Positions 5,627-6,970 of a DNA stretch of 6,970 nt are shown in pieces. The translations under genes were made by a program, and so were the position numbers. Numbering within the stretch: position 1 is the stretch's first letter; each line of letters opens with the position of its first letter. The notes under the pieces are model-generated. The model did no database searches. It saw only the letters and a program-made list of their open reading frames with translations, and was not told the origin of the DNA. Source of the DNA: Thermoplasmata archaeon (GTDB taxonomy: Archaea; Thermoplasmatota; Thermoplasmata; Thermoplasmatales; Aciduliprofundaceae); assembly GCA_021160945.1 (NCBI GenBank), contig JAGHBQ010000051.1:1-6970 (forward strand), in the 5' to 3' direction.

Positions 5627-6907
5627 TCACAGATCTCCATATTTCTGAATCTCCCAGTCTGTAACTGTGCTCCGGAATTCTTTGATTTCTTCCTTTTTCA
5701 TATCCACAAAGCTCTGGAAGAGCTCCGAGCCAAGAGAGTTTTTAACGAAATCATCGCTTTCCATAAGTTCTATGGCTTCTTCAAGAGAATTGGGAAGAGA
5801 AGGATATTTTTTAAGTTCCTCTGGTGATATGGAATAGAGATCAAACTCTACTGGATGAGGTGGTTCTATCTTCTTCTTTATCCCATCAATGCCTGCTAGC
5901 GTTATAAGAGAAAACACAAGATAGGGATTAGCAGCAGAATCCGCATTGCGAATCTCAATATCACTCATTCCTGATGGTACTCTAATCAATGAGCTTCTGT
6001 TTCGATAGCCCCAGGAAATATATTTAGGTGCTTCTAATCCCCCGAATAATCGCTTGTATGAATTTATTGTGGGATTTGTAATTGCCGTGATGTAAGGTAC
6101 GTGCTCTAGAACTCCACCTATGAAATATAAAGCCTCTTGAGTGAGATTTTCTTCACCCTGAAAAATGTTCTCTTCTCCTCTTCTCAGAAATATATGCACA
6201 TGCATTCCATTTCCCGCCATATCACTCCTCAATTTTGGTATATAGGATACCTTTATACCCATCTCCTTTGCAATCCACTTCGAGACCATTTTTGTGTAGA
6301 TTGTATAATCGCATGCTCTCTCCACACCATTTATCCACATTAACTCAATCTCTACCTGACCGGCAGCATTTTCATGATGGTGATATCTTATGGGAATGCC
6401 CATAGCCTGAACATTTTCGCTCACCCTTTTTCTATATTCAAAGGTATCATCCGAATATGGTGGTTCAAAATAATGTGAAGTTCCATCTCGTTTTTCATTA
6501 AGTACAAAGAACTCCAGTTCTGGTCGAAGCACGGCTGTATAGCCAAGAGAGTCAAGAGCTTTATCAACCTTTCCAGCCAGGTTCTTTGGATCTTTCTCAA
6601 AGGGTTCTTTTCCATAGTATGTCCTCAGAAGCACAAGATACTCATTCTCTCTCCAGGGAATCTTAATAAAGGTTGCCATATCTGGCTTTGCCACAAGATC
6701 AGAGCGATTTACATCCGCATATCCTGGAATTGAAGAACCGTCAATTCCTATGCCCTTTTTAAAAAATGATTCAAAATCTTTTCTAAGAGCTACTGTGTGA
6801 ACACAACCTTCGATATCCACTAAATTGGCATATACCCATTCTGTCATCTCGCCGATAAATGCATCTAAATATTTTAAATTTCTTATTACTAATGCCTTGT
6901 CGCACAA
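5627..6907 (-). CDS. glnA: Glutamine synthetase type I (glnA family)
   Basis: Makes glutamine from glutamate, ammonia and ATP in the cytoplasm. Seen in 426 residues, slightly short for type I: a beta-grasp domain with WVYANLVDIEGCV (24-36) and the DGSS loop with D56, then the catalytic domain. Metal and substrate residues are retained: E130 and E132 (PELEFF), E179 and E186 (HHENAAGQVE), H236 (GNGMHVH), R286 and E292 (YKRLFGGLEAP), R304 and R309 (NRSSLIR), E318 and R320 (IEIR). The Asn that precedes the GxGMH loop in Salmonella GlnA (N264) is Ala231 here, and the usual RxPDPxANPYL reads RNADSAANPYL. The adenylylation motif NLYDLPP is absent (DLYSISPEE). A TAA directly precedes the TTG at 6907, which is thus the earliest start; the next Met (21) would remove the first helix. 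A glutamine-synthetase-like ligase is a less likely alternative. Confidence 0.92.
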   Translation of the reverse strand: MCDKALVIRNLKYLDAFIGEMTEWVYANLVDIEGCVHTVALRKDFESFFKKGIGIDGSSIPGYADVNRSDLVAKPDMATFIKIPWRENEYLVLLRTYYGKEPFEKDPKNLAGKVDKALDSLGYTAVLRPELEFFVLNEKRDGTSHYFEPPYSDDTFEYRKRVSENVQAMGIPIRYHHHENAAGQVEIELMWINGVERACDYTIYTKMVSKWIAKEMGIKVSYIPKLRSDMAGNGMHVHIFLRRGEENIFQGEENLTQEALYFIGGVLEHVPYITAITNPTINSYKRLFGGLEAPKYISWGYRNRSSLIRVPSGMSDIEIRNADSAANPYLVFSLITLAGIDGIKKKIEPPHPVEFDLYSISPEELKKYPSLPNSLEEAIELMESDDFVKNSLGSELFQSFVDMKKEEIKEFRSTVTDWEIQKYGDL

Positions 6908-6912
6908 TTAAG

Positions 6913-6959
6913 AGGAGATAAGGAGATAAAGAAGGGAAACATGAAATATGAGATAAAGA
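6913..6959. repeat. Short direct repeats in the glnA upstream region
   Basis: The 63 bases upstream of glnA carry three copies of GAGATAA on the plus strand (6915-6921, 6923-6929, 6950-6956; TTATCTC toward glnA). The first two lie in a perfect 8-base tandem AGGAGATA (6913-6928), and a 10-base GAGATAAAGA occurs twice, 27 bases apart (6923-6932, 6950-6959). CTTTAT at 6931-6926 on the minus strand is a weak TATA candidate about 22 bases before the TTG. There is no Shine-Dalgarno before glnA; that strand is pyrimidine-rich. The repeats could be operator sites or simple low-complexity sequence. Confidence 0.45.
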
Positions 6960-6970
6960 TACGGTAAACA

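Noticed and set aside
5594..5827. Open frame of 77 codons on the plus strand opposite the glnA end
   Set aside because: Phe/Arg-rich shadow of the glutamine synthetase C-terminus; no promoter or ribosome binding site.
6941..6967. Nine-codon plus-strand frame (ATG to TAA) preceded by AGGAGATA-type purine repeats
   Set aside because: Too short to judge and probably fortuitous in purine-rich DNA; the repeats fit better as part of the glnA upstream region.

Overview
The window looks like ordinary chromosomal DNA of a thermophilic euryarchaeon. Lineage hints come from an archaeal-type MBF1 with an N-terminal zinc ribbon, a GfcR-type HTH-phosphoribosyltransferase regulator, TATA-like boxes about 25 bases before the expected transcription starts, GGTGA-type Shine-Dalgarno sites, Lys/Glu/Ile-rich proteins and moderately AT-rich DNA. 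A Thermoplasmatota-type organism such as an Aciduliprofundum relative is my best guess, but this is recognition, not a search result. I see no mobile element, CRISPR array, tRNA, rRNA or gene remnant.

Layout: (1) 1-568 (+) is the 3' part of a gfcR-like regulator cut by the window edge. (2) 563-1257 (-) is a two-gene unit, MBF1 followed by a small single-pass membrane protein; stop and start overlap (TAATG), and the unit overlaps the end of gfcR tail to tail by 6 bases. (3) 1258-1391 is a divergent promoter region. (4) 1392-3389 (+) is a two-gene operon: a class V aminotransferase abutting a short 3-phosphoglycerate dehydrogenase (SerA). (5) 3390-3508 holds a T-tract terminator and a new promoter. 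(6) 3509-4777 (+) encodes a DUF1015 protein. (7) 4783-5589 (-) is a GNAT acetyltransferase with a C-terminal extension resembling histidine N-acetyltransferases, ending 5 bases from the DUF1015 gene. (8) 5627-6907 (-) is glutamine synthetase, read toward the acetyltransferase. (9) 6908-6970 is its upstream region with short repeats.

Functionally the centre of the window is a serine-forming block: SerA oxidises 3-phosphoglycerate, the class V aminotransferase plausibly makes phosphoserine, and the DUF1015 protein is a candidate for the missing step between phosphoserine and serine. The aminotransferase and DUF1015 promoters can be aligned without gaps from TATA box to Shine-Dalgarno, which fits shared control. 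The right side is nitrogen metabolism (glutamine synthetase) plus an amino-acid-type acetyltransferase; the left side is regulatory. The most interesting item is the DUF1015 protein, whose DGHHRYETA motif resembles the ParB/sulfiredoxin signature.
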